Below are positions 34,358 through 44,590 of a DNA stretch of 64,000 nt, one piece after another. Each line of letters starts with the position of its first letter. The first letter of the stretch is position 1. The notes below the pieces were generated by a model that saw only the letters and a program-made list of their open reading frames with translations, did no database searches and was not told where the DNA came from. The position numbers and the translations under genes are program-made. This DNA is from Gemmatimonadaceae bacterium (GTDB taxonomy: Bacteria > Gemmatimonadota > Gemmatimonadetes > Gemmatimonadales > Gemmatimonadaceae). Where the stretch lies: assembly GCA_022843265.1 (NCBI GenBank), contig JALHNZ010000009.1:1-64000 (forward strand), written 5' to 3'.

Positions 34358-36804
34358 TAGTTTCGCATGAATGGCTACGGGAGTTTGTCCCCCACTCGCA
34401 GACCGCGAGCGAGGTCGGCGCGCAGCTCAGTCGACACGTGGTGACGCTCGACGGTCTCGAATCACTACGCTCGGATCTCGCGTCGTTTGTGGTGGCCACG
34501 GTGGTCGAGGCGGCAAAACATCCGGACTCTGAGCGCTTGTCGGTCACTAAAGTAGACGATGGTTCGGGCGAACTGCTCGACGTCGTGTGCGGTGCACCGA
34601 ATGTCACGGCCGGCCACAAGTATCCGTTTGCGCGCACTGGCACAGTGATGCCGGACGGACTTGTGATCGCGCGTCGAAAAATTCGTGGCGCCACGTCCAA
34701 CGGCATGTTGTGTTCGGCACGTGAGCTCGGACTTGGACAGGAGCACGACGGCATCTACACGCTCGACACGGATGCGGCACCTGGTACGCCGCTGCTGAGC
34801 GTACTGCCGGTCGGCGACGTGCGACTCGACCTCGATGTGTTGCCCAATCGCCCAGACCTGCTGTCGCATCTGGGTGTGGCGCGCGAGCTGAGTGCGCTGA
34901 ATAGTGTCACGCTTCGTATGCCACCAGAGATTCCCGCGTTGCCGGCGCACGATTCGGTCGGTGCATCGGTGTTTGGTGAAACAGAAGCCACGGCTGATGG
35001 CGTCAGCGTGAAGCTTGAAGACATCACCTCATGCCCTCGTTACATCGCGGTGATCATTCGCGGCGTCACCGTAGGCCCGAGTCCGGAATGGTTGGTGGCG
35101 CGCCTGAAATCGGTTGGGGTACGCAGCATTAACAATGTGGTCGACGCGACCAACTATGTATTGCACGGCTTCGGACAGCCCGTGCACGCGTTTGATCTGT
35201 CCATGCTCGCGGGGCAGCAGATTGTAGTGCGCGAATCGCGTGAGGGCGAGTCGTTGGTCACACTCGACGGTGTGCAACGCACGTTGCACACGGGCACCAC
35301 AGTGATCTGCGACGGCGAACGCCCCACCGCGCTTGCCGGCATCATGGGCGGTGAAGCCAGTCAGGTGAACGAGCACACCACGGATGTGCTGCTCGAAGTC
35401 GCGTGGTTTGACGCGGCGTTTGTGCGTCGCGTGCGCCGTAGTGTGCAACTATCTACCGACGCGAGTTACCGCTTTGAGCGCGGCGTTGACGCCGGGTTCA
35501 CCGGCAAGGCTGCGGGTTACGCCGCGTCGCTGATCGTTGCGGTCGCGGGTGGCACGATCGGTGGTGTGATCGATGTTGGTAGTGCACCGACTGCACCCAA
35601 ACCGGTTCGCTTGCGTGGATCACGTGTGGCCCTCTTGCTGGGCGCCCCGATTGCCGCCGCCGAGATCGAGCGCACACTCGCGTCGATCGGATGCGTCATG
35701 ACCGCCGACGGTGATGCGGCGTGGAACGTGCAGCCACCAACGTGGCGACACGATCTCGGGCTCGAAGCCGATCTGATCGAAGAAGTCGCGCGCCTTATCG
35801 GTTTCGATGCGTTGCCTGATGTGGTGCAGCCGTTCCGTCCGGGCACCGTGCCGGATCATGCCCTGCATGTCATGTCGCGGCGCGTACGCGACGCAGCGGT
35901 TGCCGCGGGGCTCGCGGAAACGCGTCCTATGCCGTTTGTGGCGAGCGCGGCGGACGAGTCGCTGCGCGTTCGCAACCCGCTCGCGGAAGACGAACCGTAT
36001 TTGCGTGGCTCGGTGTTGACCACGCTGGCCACGCGCGCCGAGTACAACTTGTCGCGCATGCAGGGTCATGTGCGTTTGTTTGAAATTGGATCCGCATTTG
36101 TCGCGAGCCTTGATCGTCTGCCGCGTGAAGAAGTGCGCGTGGCCGCGCTGGTCATGGGTGCGGTGCGTCCGCCGCATTTCACCGAACCTCAGCCGCCGTC
36201 GTACGACGCGTGGGATGCGAAGGCGCTGGCCGAAGAGTTGGTGCGTGCCGCATTTCCCGGCGAGCGCGTGATATTCGAGCCGGCTGCGGACGATGTGCTG
36301 TGGCAGATTCGTCTCGCTGGTGCGAACGAAGTGCTCGGCGCAGTGCAGCGGTTGACCATCGATCGCCCCGTGTGGGCGAGCGAAGCCTTCGGCGTGGAAC
36401 TCACGCTCGGTCACATGCCGTCCGCTGACGTGGCGCCTCACGGACAACATGCGCACGGTCAGGGCGCGCCCCGCGCGGGTTCCTCGTGGGCGAGCGTGCG
36501 GTACACTCCTTTGCCCACGTCTCCGGCGGCGTCGTTTGACCTGGCGTTGCTGGTACCGAGCGATGTGTCGGCTGGTCGAGTGGACACGTTACTTCGCGAG
36601 ACCGCGGGCGAGCTGCTGGAGTCGCTCGAATTGTTTGACGAGTTCCGTGGCCCGGGACTGCCGGACGGTGTACGTTCCCTCGCCTGGCGCTTGACGTTCC
36701 GGCATCCGGAGCGCACGCTGCGAGACAAGGAAATTGATGGACGGCGTGCCCGCCTGCTTCAGACCCTCGAACGAGAACTTGGTGTCCGACCCCGTACGTC
36801 CTGA
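34354..36804 (+). CDS. pheT: Phenylalanine-tRNA ligase beta subunit
   Basis: 816 aa PheRS beta subunit, including editing of Tyr-tRNA(Phe). Domains in order: an EMAP-like tRNA-binding domain (about 38-150, VVEAAKHPDSERLSVTKVD), the B3/B4 editing domain (about 210-390, NNVVDATNYVLHGFGQPVHAFD), B5 (about 400-480), a catalytic-like domain and a C-terminal anticodon-binding FDX-ACB domain (about 715-816). ATG 34354 overlaps pheS. Confidence 0.96.
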   Translation: MIVSHEWLREFVPHSQTASEVGAQLSRHVVTLDGLESLRSDLASFVVATVVEAAKHPDSERLSVTKVDDGSGELLDVVCGAPNVTAGHKYPFARTGTVMPDGLVIARRKIRGATSNGMLCSARELGLGQEHDGIYTLDTDAAPGTPLLSVLPVGDVRLDLDVLPNRPDLLSHLGVARELSALNSVTLRMPPEIPALPAHDSVGASVFGETEATADGVSVKLEDITSCPRYIAVIIRGVTVGPSPEWLVARLKSVGVRSINNVVDATNYVLHGFGQPVHAFDLSMLAGQQIVVRESREGESLVTLDGVQRTLHTGTTVICDGERPTALAGIMGGEASQVNEHTTDVLLEVAWFDAAFVRRVRRSVQLSTDASYRFERGVDAGFTGKAAGYAASLIVAVAGGTIGGVIDVGSAPTAPKPVRLRGSRVALLLGAPIAAAEIERTLASIGCVMTADGDAAWNVQPPTWRHDLGLEADLIEEVARLIGFDALPDVVQPFRPGTVPDHALHVMSRRVRDAAVAAGLAETRPMPFVASAADESLRVRNPLAEDEPYLRGSVLTTLATRAEYNLSRMQGHVRLFEIGSAFVASLDRLPREEVRVAALVMGAVRPPHFTEPQPPSYDAWDAKALAEELVRAAFPGERVIFEPAADDVLWQIRLAGANEVLGAVQRLTIDRPVWASEAFGVELTLGHMPSADVAPHGQHAHGQGAPRAGSSWASVRYTPLPTSPAASFDLALLVPSDVSAGRVDTLLRETAGELLESLELFDEFRGPGLPDGVRSLAWRLTFRHPERTLRDKEIDGRRARLLQTLERELGVRPRTS

Positions 36805-37246
36805 AAGCGCTGGTCGCGCGGCGTTTCTCGATCTGGAGACCGTCGTGCGCAACGTGACCGACCAGCTGGCCGGCTTCCGGAGGCGCGCGCTCGCCGCGGA
36901 AGCACAGCTGCGCGATCTGGAGCGTGCGACCGCGCGCGTGGCGGAGCTGGAGCGAGCCGCGCAGGAGGCGCGCGTGCGCGCGCAGGCGCTGGAGCGAGCG
37001 TTGACCGAGGCAGAGCAGGCGACCGCGCGAGCCGTGGCGGAGGCCGCGGCCGCAGCCGTCGCCGTCGCGTCGGCCCCCGTTGCCAGCGTAACGGGGCCCG
37101 GAACTGATGCGAGGGAAGACGCCGCACTCTCAGCGGAAAATGCCGAACTCCGTGAGCGCTTGCACGAGGCAGCCGAACGCACGCGGTTAATTAGCGAGCG
37201 CGTACGATTTCTGCGTCAGCAGCTCGGCAATGGAGGCGACAAATGA
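36782..37246 (+). CDS. Hypothetical coiled-coil protein before zapA
   Basis: 154 aa from GTG 36782 (track start 36734 is deeper inside pheT). Nearly the whole protein is a heptad-rich coiled coil of Ala, Glu and Arg (about 15-95), an Ala/Val-rich linker and a second helix (AENAELRERLHEAAERTRLISERVRFLRQQL). It overlaps pheT by 23 bp and zapA by 4 bp. Its position in front of zapA suggests a divisome or ZapB-like partner, but that is inference; no family is recognised. Confidence 0.6.
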   Translation: MSDPVRPESAGRAAFLDLETVVRNVTDQLAGFRRRALAAEAQLRDLERATARVAELERAAQEARVRAQALERALTEAEQATARAVAEAAAAAVAVASAPVASVTGPGTDAREDAALSAENAELRERLHEAAERTRLISERVRFLRQQLGNGGDK

Positions 37247-37554
37247 GCGACCGGCGAAACGTCGTGCGGGTCCGCATCGTGGGCGAAGAGTACACGCTGC
37301 GCACTGAAGCCAGCGAACGGCATACCCGGGCCGTGGCTGAGCACGTGGACAAAGTCACGCGTGCGATCCTCGATAGCGGCTCGGTCGTGGAGACGCATAA
37401 GGCCGCCATTCTGGCAGCGCTTCAGATCACTGACGAGCTCTTCAATGAGCGAATCGCGGCAGACGCGTTGGCCGAAGATCTGAAATCGTTGGCTGGCGAC
37501 CTGCGGCCGCTGCTGCCCCCCGCCAAGCGTGGCGACGAAGTCGGCCCTGCTTAG
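37243..37554 (+). CDS. zapA: Cell division protein ZapA
   Basis: 103 aa. The N-terminal VRVRIVGEEYTLRTEASERHTRAVAEHVDKV is the ZapA FtsZ-binding head, followed by a coiled-coil stalk (AAILAALQITDELFNERIAADAL). It cross-links FtsZ protofilaments at the division ring. It overlaps the preceding coiled-coil gene (ATGA). The pheT-zapA linkage is also known in Firmicutes. Confidence 0.9.
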   Translation: MSDRRNVVRVRIVGEEYTLRTEASERHTRAVAEHVDKVTRAILDSGSVVETHKAAILAALQITDELFNERIAADALAEDLKSLAGDLRPLLPPAKRGDEVGPA

Positions 37555-37563
37555 GGCCGAGTC

Positions 37564-37585
37564 GCGCGGGCTGACCGGCCCGCGC
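37564..37585 (+). terminator. Hairpin after zapA
   Basis: Perfect 8 bp stem GCGCGGGC/GCCCGCGC with a 6 nt loop, 9 bp after the zapA stop, without a T tract. The remaining 160 bp to rny contain a TTTATA/TATAGG box at 37667-37674 but no convincing -35, and no other recognisable element. Confidence 0.5.
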
Positions 37586-37746
37586 ATGCCGGCCGGAATC
37601 GCATTCGAAGTTCTACGGTAGTCGGCGGTTGCGGCGACCGAATTTCGCCCGTACGTTCCGGTGTGCTTTATAGGTTGCGCGCCGCTCGGTGTGCAGCGCG
37701 ACCTCGACTTCGAATCCGCGAGTGATCGTGGTGGAGTGATAGATCA

Positions 37747-39333
37747 ATGGAAGGACTTCCGATCACCGCGCTCGTAAGCGCGCTCGGTGTGCTTGCGGCG
37801 GCTGTGGCGTTTATTTTCGGCCGCCGGGCGGGTGCCGCAGCGGAGCGTGAACAGCAGGTGCGCTCGAAGACTACGGCCGAAGACACCGCCAATCGATTGC
37901 TCGATGAGGCCAAGCGCGAAGCGGAGACAATCCGCAAAGGCGCGGTGGTGGCAGGCAAGGAAGAGCTTATTCAACTCCGAGAAGAGTTTGAAGTTGAAGT
38001 GCGCCGGCGACGCGGCGAAGTGGAACGCGACGAGCGACGGATTCAGGATCGTGAAGATCAGCTTGAACGTCGCGTCGAGGGACTCGACGGTCGTGATCGC
38101 GAACTGAAAACGCGCGTCACCGTGCTCGACACGCGTGACGCTGGAATCGCCGAGCGTGAACAAGAGGCCAATCGGTTAGTCGGCGAACAACAGCGTCGCC
38201 TCGAACAGCTGGCGGGATTGTCAGCGGCCGACGCCAAGGCCGAGATTGTTCGTCGTCTTGAAGATCAGGCATTGGCCGATGCGGCGAGCCGCCTTCGTGA
38301 GATTCGTGATTCCGCGAAACGGAATGCGGACCGTGAAGCGCGCAAGATCGTGGCGCTCGCCGTGCAGCGTGTGGCGGCCGAAACCACGGCCGAGACGACG
38401 GTAAGCGCCGTCGCGCTCCCGAATGATGAAATGAAAGGTCGGATCATTGGACGTGAGGGGCGCAACATTCGAGCGTTCGAACTTGCCACGGGTGTGGACG
38501 TGATCATTGATGACACGCCTGATACCGTAGTGGTATCGTGCTTTGATCCCGTGCGCCGCGAGACGGCGCGACTCGCGCTCGAGAAGCTGGTGAGCGACGG
38601 TCGTATCCATCCGGGTCGCATTGAAGAGGTTGTTGCCAAAGCGCGTCTCGAAGTGGACGCCGCGATTGTGGAGACCGGTGAGCAGGCGGCCTATGAAGTT
38701 GGCGTCGCCGGACTGCATCCCGAGTTGGTGCGCCTGATTGGTCGCATGCGGTGGCGCACGAGCTACGGCCAGAATATTCTCGCCCACAGCAAGGAAGTGG
38801 CGTGGCTGGCGGGCATGATGGCCGCTGAGCTCGGACTCGACGTCGCCACGGCCAAGCGTGGCGCGTTGCTGCATGATGTGGGCAAAGTGCTCACGCACGA
38901 GCACGAAGGCACCCATGTGCAGCTTGGCGTCGAAGTCGCCACCAAGTACGGTGAAAACCCGATTGTCGTGAACTGCATTGCCGCGCATCACGATGATGTG
39001 CCGCACGAGAGCGAGGTGTCCGTGCTGGTGCAGGCCGCTGACTCGATCAGCGGTTCACGCCCTGGTGCGCGTCGCGAAGCATTTGAAACGTATGTGAAGC
39101 GTCTTGAAGGACTGGAAAAAATTGCGTCGAGTTATCGCGGTGTGGAACGCGTGTTTGCCATTCAGGCGGGCCGCGAAATACGCGTCGTTGTGACGCCCGA
39201 TCAGGTGGACGATGTGCGCGCCTCGGCGCTGTCTGAAGAAATCGCGCGTCGTATTGAATCCGAGTTGCAGTACCCAGGCCAGATCAAGGTGGTGGTCATC
39301 CGCGAAACACGGTCGGTGGATTTTGCCCGCTGA
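37747..39333 (+). CDS. rny: Ribonuclease Y
   Basis: 528 aa membrane-anchored endoribonuclease initiating mRNA decay. An N-terminal transmembrane anchor (about 4-24, [20 protein letters not shown]) is followed by a long charged coiled coil (about 35-190). Then come a KH domain (about 215-280, [28 protein letters not shown]) and an HD domain (about 340-430) with [15 protein letters not shown] and [10 protein letters not shown] single promoter-like TATAGG lies about 70 bp upstream. Confidence 0.96.
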   Translation: MEGLPITALVSALGVLAAAVAFIFGRRAGAAAEREQQVRSKTTAEDTANRLLDEAKREAETIRKGAVVAGKEELIQLREEFEVEVRRRRGEVERDERRIQDREDQLERRVEGLDGRDRELKTRVTVLDTRDAGIAEREQEANRLVGEQQRRLEQLAGLSAADAKAEIVRRLEDQALADAASRLREIRDSAKRNADREARKIVALAVQRVAAETTAETTVSAVALPNDEMKGRIIGREGRNIRAFELATGVDVIIDDTPDTVVVSCFDPVRRETARLALEKLVSDGRIHPGRIEEVVAKARLEVDAAIVETGEQAAYEVGVAGLHPELVRLIGRMRWRTSYGQNILAHSKEVAWLAGMMAAELGLDVATAKRGALLHDVGKVLTHEHEGTHVQLGVEVATKYGENPIVVNCIAAHHDDVPHESEVSVLVQAADSISGSRPGARREAFETYVKRLEGLEKIASSYRGVERVFAIQAGREIRVVVTPDQVDDVRASALSEEIARRIESELQYPGQIKVVVIRETRSVDFAR

Positions 39334-40225
39334 ACGCATCGATGGGGTCGCGCTGGCGGCTCAGATTCGCGAAGAGGTTGCGCGCGATGTCGCAGCGCTG
39401 AGCGCACGTGGTGTGGTGCCGGGTCTGAGCGTCGTGCTTGTTGGCGACGACGCCGCGAGCGCCGTGTACGTGTCCAACAAGGAGAAGGCCTCTAAAGCCT
39501 GCGGCATGCGCGGAGAAACAATTCGACTGCCAGCCAGCACTTCACAGGCCGAGCTGCTCGCGCTGGTGGAGCGACTCAATGCAGATAACGCTGTGCACGG
39601 TATCCTTGTGCAGATGCCGCTGCCGTCGGGCATTGATCCCGATGTGGTGATCCGCCATATCGCGCCGCACAAAGACGTGGATGGGTTTCATCCGGTGAAT
39701 GTGGGAAAGATGCTGATTGGGCACACCGACGGCTTCATGCCATGCACTCCTGCGGGCGTGATTGAAATGTTGTTGCGCTCAGGTGTCGAAACGCGTGGGG
39801 CGGAAGCGGTGATTGTGGGTCGCAGCAACATTGTTGGCAAACCAATGGCGGCCATGCTCGTGCAGGCACGTGCTGGCGGTGATGCAACGGTCACGGTCTG
39901 CCATAGTCGTTCGCGCGATCTCCACGCCCACACAAAACGCGCCGACATCCTGATTGTTGCGGCTGGTCGCGCTGAGATGATTCGCGGCGAACATATCAAG
40001 CCAGGCGCAACCGTGATTGATGTGGGCATGAATCGCGTGGCGGACGCATCGCGTGCGAGCGGATCACGCTTGTGTGGTGATGTGCACTTTGAAAGTGCCG
40101 AAGCCGTGGCCGGGAAAATCACGCCGGTACCGGGTGGTGTAGGGCCGATGACGATCGCCATGCTGCTGCGGAACACGGTGCGTGCCGCGGAACGCGTGGC
40201 TGATTCCCGCGTCGGCACCGCGTAG
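39323..40225 (+). CDS. folD: Bifunctional methylene-THF dehydrogenase/cyclohydrolase FolD
   Basis: Interconverts 5,10-methylene-THF, methenyl-THF and 10-formyl-THF. [14 protein letters not shown] carries the catalytic Lys, [13 protein letters not shown] and the C-terminal [14 protein letters not shown] are signatures, and [15 protein letters not shown] binds NADP. The track start (39212) is inside rny. TTG 39323 (300 aa, 11 bp overlap with rny) matches the normal N-terminus [14 protein letters not shown], although its ribosome-binding site is weak. Confidence 0.94.
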   Translation: MPAERIDGVALAAQIREEVARDVAALSARGVVPGLSVVLVGDDAASAVYVSNKEKASKACGMRGETIRLPASTSQAELLALVERLNADNAVHGILVQMPLPSGIDPDVVIRHIAPHKDVDGFHPVNVGKMLIGHTDGFMPCTPAGVIEMLLRSGVETRGAEAVIVGRSNIVGKPMAAMLVQARAGGDATVTVCHSRSRDLHAHTKRADILIVAAGRAEMIRGEHIKPGATVIDVGMNRVADASRASGSRLCGDVHFESAEAVAGKITPVPGGVGPMTIAMLLRNTVRAAERVADSRVGTA

Positions 40226-41505
40226 TGGCACGCTCGTCCGCGCGTGATGAGCTCGGCGGCGCGTTCGATGACGACGTGCTGTTTGACGCGTCGTCGAACA
40301 CCGCGTTCGTTGACATGACGCCTGGCGCCTCTCCGGAATCCCCACTCGCCGTGCACGATCTCACGTCGGCGGCAAAAGACCTCGTCGAGGGCGCATTTCC
40401 GCCGCTGTGGGTGCGCGGTGAAGTGAGTGATTTCAAGGCGCATCGCAACGGTCATTGGTACTTCGCCTTGCGTGACGCACAGGCGCAGGTACGCTGCGTG
40501 GTCTGGTCGTCGCAAGCAAAGCGTTTGCCTGCGCCGCCAGATGACGGCATGCAAGTGGTTGCACTGGGACAGATGACGGTGTGGCCCGTGCGTGGTGATC
40601 TGCAGTTCTCCGTGCGCTTGCTCGAGGCGGATGGTGAAGGTCTGTGGCGCAAGGCGCTTGAGCGTACCCGTCTTCGTCTCGAAGCCGACGGCCTGCTCGA
40701 CCCGTCGCGCAAGCGTGCACTGCCTGCGGCACCGCGTACTATCGCCGTCATCACCAGCGCCGATGGTGCGGCGCTCCATGACATCATCACGGTGGCGCGC
40801 CGTCGGTCACCAGCGGTGAACATCGTGGTGGTCCCGGCGAAGGTGCAGGGTGAAGGCGCGCCGGAATCATTGGTGGCCGCACTTGATCGCGTCGCGCGGT
40901 GGGCGGATTGTGACGTGCTGATCATCGGGCGCGGCGGCGGTTCGCGTGAAGATCTGTGGGCCTTCAACGACGAGCGTGTGGCGCGCGCACTCGCACAGTG
41001 TCCGGTACCAACGATTTCGGCGGTGGGCCACGAAACCGATATCTCGATCTGCGATCTGGTGGCGGATCTTCGCGCCGCGACGCCGAGTGCGGCCGCCGAA
41101 GCCGCTGTCCCGTCGATTACCGAGCAGCGGGCCCGCCTGCGCGCGCTGGGACGACAGCTCGCGGCCACGGCGCAGCGTCGGCAGCAGCGCGTGACAGCCC
41201 GACTGGAGACTACCCAGCGGCGGATGGTGACTGCAGCCCAACGCGTGACGGAGCGCCGTCAGTCGCGGTTATCCAACGGCGCGGCTCGGCTGGAGTCGCT
41301 GAGCCCGTTGGCCACCCTGGCACGCGGATTTGCGGTAGCGCGCACGGCTGAGGGCGCTACCTTGTCGGAGGTAGGCGCGTTTGCGGCAGGGCAGCGCTTC
41401 GAACTGTGGATGCGCGACGGCGTGGTTGACGCTGAAGCCATCGGCACTCGTGCGCGTCCGGGCGCATCCGGGAATGGGTCGGCATCTGGGGAGGATAGCG
41501 CGTGA
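40225..41505 (+). CDS. xseA: Exodeoxyribonuclease VII large subunit
   Basis: 426 aa subunit of the single-strand exonuclease ExoVII. An N-terminal OB fold (LWVRGEVSDFKAHRNGHWYFALRD, about 62-150) precedes the catalytic core: RTIAVITSADGAALHDII, DVLIIGRGGGSREDLWAFND and ISAVGHETDISICDLVADLRAATPSAAAE. A C-terminal coiled coil follows. The first 35 residues are an acidic extension. GTG 40225 overlaps the folD stop by one base, and the end overlaps xseB by 4 bp. Confidence 0.95.
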   Translation: MARSSARDELGGAFDDDVLFDASSNTAFVDMTPGASPESPLAVHDLTSAAKDLVEGAFPPLWVRGEVSDFKAHRNGHWYFALRDAQAQVRCVVWSSQAKRLPAPPDDGMQVVALGQMTVWPVRGDLQFSVRLLEADGEGLWRKALERTRLRLEADGLLDPSRKRALPAAPRTIAVITSADGAALHDIITVARRRSPAVNIVVVPAKVQGEGAPESLVAALDRVARWADCDVLIIGRGGGSREDLWAFNDERVARALAQCPVPTISAVGHETDISICDLVADLRAATPSAAAEAAVPSITEQRARLRALGRQLAATAQRRQQRVTARLETTQRRMVTAAQRVTERRQSRLSNGAARLESLSPLATLARGFAVARTAEGATLSEVGAFAAGQRFELWMRDGVVDAEAIGTRARPGASGNGSASGEDSA

Positions 41506-41714
41506 GTTACGAAGAAGATGTTGGACGGTTAGAGGCGATTGTGCGCGATCTTGAGCGCGATGATCTCGATCTTGATCGCGCGCTGCGACTCTTCGAGGAA
41601 GGGATTGCGCGGCTGCGGACCGCGTCCGCTGCGCTTGCCGAAGCCAATGGTCGCGTGCAGGAGCTGGTCATGGCCGCAGACGGGACTTTTGCGCTTGAAC
41701 CACGTGACAACTGA
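41502..41714 (+). CDS. xseB: Exodeoxyribonuclease VII small subunit
   Basis: 70 aa helical hairpin partner of XseA. SYEEDVGRLEAIVRDLERDDLDLDRALRLFEEGIARLR is the typical family pattern. GTG start overlapping xseA (GTGA); upstream of a prenyl synthase as in many bacteria. Confidence 0.94.
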   Translation: MSYEEDVGRLEAIVRDLERDDLDLDRALRLFEEGIARLRTASAALAEANGRVQELVMAADGTFALEPRDN

Positions 41715-41745
41715 CGCCCCCGCGCGGCCGCCTGTGCGGCCCAGT

Positions 41746-42648
41746 ATGCCCACGCCAATGCCGTCCGCGAACCGATTCATTGGCGACCGTCTGGCTGTGC
41801 AGCGTTCACTCGACGCATTCTGTGCTCGCTGGCTGACAAGCGTCGCGCCACTCACGGCGGAAGCGATCCGATACGCGCTCCTCGGCGAGGGCAAACGCCT
41901 GCGGGCGATCCTGTTGCTTGAAGCCAGCCGCGCGTGTGGCGGACCGAGCAATGCGTTCGACCTCGCCGCCGCCGTTGAAGTGGTGCATGCCTACTCGCTG
42001 GTGCACGATGATCTGCCGTGCATGGACGACGATGACGTGCGACGTGGTCGCCCGACCGTGCACCGGGTGTATGGTGTGTCGGTAGCCACAGCGGCTGGGC
42101 TGGCAATGGTGCCGTTGGCCGCCAAGTGCGCGTACCGTTCTGCGCGTGAGCTTGGACTGAGCGAAAGCGAGTCCGGAGAAGTGGTGCGTACGCTCATGGT
42201 GGCGTCTGGCGGCGGCGGCATGATTGGCGGCCAGCTGCTCGATCTGGAAGCTGAGGGTGTCGCGCTGTCGCTCGACGCGATGGAGCGCGTGCATCGACTC
42301 AAGACGGGTGCGCTCATTGCCGCCTCTGTTACGCTCGGCGCGCAGGCCGCACGGGCCAGTGCGCAGCGACGGCAGGCGTTGGCGCACTACGGCGCGGCGA
42401 TCGGACTGGCGTTTCAGATTGCGGATGATGTGCTCGATGTCACCGCCACGACCGACGAACTCGGCAAAACCGCCGGCCGCGATCTCGCACTTGCCAAGAG
42501 CACCTACCCGGCGCTGCTGGGTGTGGAGGGAGCTATTGAGCGGGCCACCGCGTTGATAGATGAAGCTTGTTCGACACTCGCGGCGGAGGGGCTCCTGACG
42601 CCCACGCTCGAGCAGTTGGCCCGATATATCGTCGAGCGACGCAACTGA
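41746..42648 (+). CDS. Polyprenyl (farnesyl/geranylgeranyl) diphosphate synthase
   Basis: Short-chain trans-prenyltransferase of the IspA type, condensing IPP with allylic diphosphates. First Asp-rich motif YSLVHDDLPCMDDDDVRRGRP near residue 85; second FQIADDVLDVTATTDELGKTAGRD near 225. The length, about 300 aa, suits FPP or GGPP synthase; product chain length cannot be decided here. GTG 41704, ATG 41746 and ATG 41758 are possible starts; 41746 is chosen. It precedes dxs, so precursor supply and chain elongation are linked. Confidence 0.9.
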   Translation: MPTPMPSANRFIGDRLAVQRSLDAFCARWLTSVAPLTAEAIRYALLGEGKRLRAILLLEASRACGGPSNAFDLAAAVEVVHAYSLVHDDLPCMDDDDVRRGRPTVHRVYGVSVATAAGLAMVPLAAKCAYRSARELGLSESESGEVVRTLMVASGGGGMIGGQLLDLEAEGVALSLDAMERVHRLKTGALIAASVTLGAQAARASAQRRQALAHYGAAIGLAFQIADDVLDVTATTDELGKTAGRDLALAKSTYPALLGVEGAIERATALIDEACSTLAAEGLLTPTLEQLARYIVERRN

Positions 42649-42691
42649 CGGTCCTGTCCGACCATCACGCGTCTCGACCACCCTTTTCCGA

Positions 42692-44590
42692 ATGACCATG
42701 GCTCTCCTCGATCGCATCAAGTCACCAGCCGATCTGCGCTCACTCTCACGAGACGAGCTGCGTACTGTGGCGTCCGAAATGCGCGCCCGGCTGATTGATG
42801 TCTGCTCACACACGGGCGGTCACATTGGCGCGGGTTTGGGTGTTGTTGAACTCACCATCGCGCTGCACACGGTGCTCGACACACCGACCGATCAGCTCGT
42901 CTGGGATGTCGGGCATCAGGGGTATCCGCACAAACTGCTCACGGGTCGCAACGATCAACTCGAAACGCTGCGACAGGAAAATGGTTTGAGCGGTTTTCTC
43001 AAGCGCACGGAAAGTGAGTACGACACGTTTGGCGCCGGTCACGCGGCCACCGCGATTTCGGCGGCCGTCGGTATGGCGGCCGGTCGTGACATCAACGGCG
43101 AAACGTTCAAGGTTGCCGCCGTTGTGGGCGATGGGTCGCTGGGATGCGGCTTGTCGTACGAGGGACTGAACAACGCGGGCCATTCCGAGCGTGATCTGAT
43201 CGTCGTGCTGAATGACAACGAAATGTCGATCGCGCCCAATGTCGGTGCGATGCACAAATATTTGTTGTCGGTGCAGCGCAATCCGCTCTACAATCGCGTG
43301 CGCTCAAAGATTGGCGACATTGTGGATTCAGCGCCCGGCCCGCTGTCTGGCTTGAGCACACTCGTGCGCAAGTGGGAAGAGAGCATGAAGTCATTCCTCA
43401 CGCCGGGCGTGTTGTTTGAAGAACTCGGCTTCCGCTATTTCGGTCCGGTCGATGGACACGATATGGACGCGCTGATCGAAACACTGAGCGCGGTGCGTGA
43501 CTTCAAGGGACCGCGTCTCGTACATGTGATCACGCAAAAGGGCAAGGGATTTCCCGCTGGAGAGAATGGCGAAAAGTGGCATGCGCTGCCGCCCGGTCAT
43601 GATCCAAGCACGGGCAAACAGCGCGCCGTTGCAGTGGCCGGCAATCCGAACTGGACCACGGTGTTTGGCAAAGGTCTCGTCGAGCTCGGCGAAGAAAAGC
43701 AACGCCTGGCGGTCATCACCGCAGCGATGCCGAGCGGTACCGGCACCGGTGCGTTTGGGAAAACGTTTCCGTCGCGGTTCTTTGATGTAGGCATCGCCGA
43801 AGGGCACGCCGTGACCTTTGCCGCCGGCCTCGCCACGCAGAACATCAAGCCGGTCGTGGCGATTTACTCCACGTTTTTGCAGCGTGGCTACGACAACATC
43901 GTGCACGACGTCGCAATTCAGAACTTGCCCGTGACGTTCTGCATGGATCGCGCTGGCCTTGTTGGCGAAGACGGCGAAACGCACGCGGGCTTGTACGACA
44001 TTGCGTACATGCTGGCCGTGCCAGGCATGACGGTCACCGCGCCGTCAAACGGTACGGAAATGCTGGGATTGCTGCGCGCCGGCGTTGAGCATGATGGTCC
44101 GTTCTGCTTGCGGTATCCGCGTGACACGTCACCCGATGTACCGGTGGCCATGCGCGACATTGCGGCCGTGCCGTACGCGACCTGGGAAGTGCCGCGCAGG
44201 GGGCGTGAGTTTGCGATTCTTGCCGTGGGCACCATGGTGAATCAGGCCCTCGCCGCCGCCGAACGGCTGGCCGCCGACGGTCTCGACATCACGGTCGTGA
44301 ACTGCCGCTACCTCAAGCCGTACGACGAAGTCACGCTCAATGCGATTCTATCCGATCATACGCAGGTACTGACGCTCGAAGAAGGCACGGTCGTGAACGG
44401 ATTCGGTTCGTTCATGAGCGCCACGATTGGCCGGCTTGCGCCGAACGTCCGTGTGTCGGTGCACGGCGTCCCCGATCGCATCGTGTACGCGGCGTCACGC
44501 GCCCGGCAGCTGGCGCAGTGCGGACTCGATGTGCAGGGCATCATGGATCGCGTGCGCGCGCTCCACGAATCCGAAGCGATCGCCGGCTGA
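42692..44590 (+). CDS. dxs: 1-deoxy-D-xylulose-5-phosphate synthase
   Basis: First step of the MEP isoprenoid pathway: pyruvate + glyceraldehyde 3-phosphate to DXP, thiamine diphosphate dependent. 632 aa with HTGGHIGAGLGVVELT, DVGHQGYPHKLLTGR, VVGDGSLGCGLSYEGLNNAG (ThDP/Mg motif) and the transketolase pyrimidine-binding domain (FDVGIAEGHAVTFAAGLA, DRAGLVGEDGETHAG). ATG 42692; its stop overlaps nadK by one base. Confidence 0.96.
   Translation: MTMALLDRIKSPADLRSLSRDELRTVASEMRARLIDVCSHTGGHIGAGLGVVELTIALHTVLDTPTDQLVWDVGHQGYPHKLLTGRNDQLETLRQENGLSGFLKRTESEYDTFGAGHAATAISAAVGMAAGRDINGETFKVAAVVGDGSLGCGLSYEGLNNAGHSERDLIVVLNDNEMSIAPNVGAMHKYLLSVQRNPLYNRVRSKIGDIVDSAPGPLSGLSTLVRKWEESMKSFLTPGVLFEELGFRYFGPVDGHDMDALIETLSAVRDFKGPRLVHVITQKGKGFPAGENGEKWHALPPGHDPSTGKQRAVAVAGNPNWTTVFGKGLVELGEEKQRLAVITAAMPSGTGTGAFGKTFPSRFFDVGIAEGHAVTFAAGLATQNIKPVVAIYSTFLQRGYDNIVHDVAIQNLPVTFCMDRAGLVGEDGETHAGLYDIAYMLAVPGMTVTAPSNGTEMLGLLRAGVEHDGPFCLRYPRDTSPDVPVAMRDIAAVPYATWEVPRRGREFAILAVGTMVNQALAAAERLAADGLDITVVNCRYLKPYDEVTLNAILSDHTQVLTLEEGTVVNGFGSFMSATIGRLAPNVRVSVHGVPDRIVYAASRARQLAQCGLDVQGIMDRVRALHESEAIAG

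Noticed and set aside
37586-37746. 6S RNA gene downstream of zapA
   Set aside because: The position is suggestive, but I could not draw the long duplex with a central bubble.
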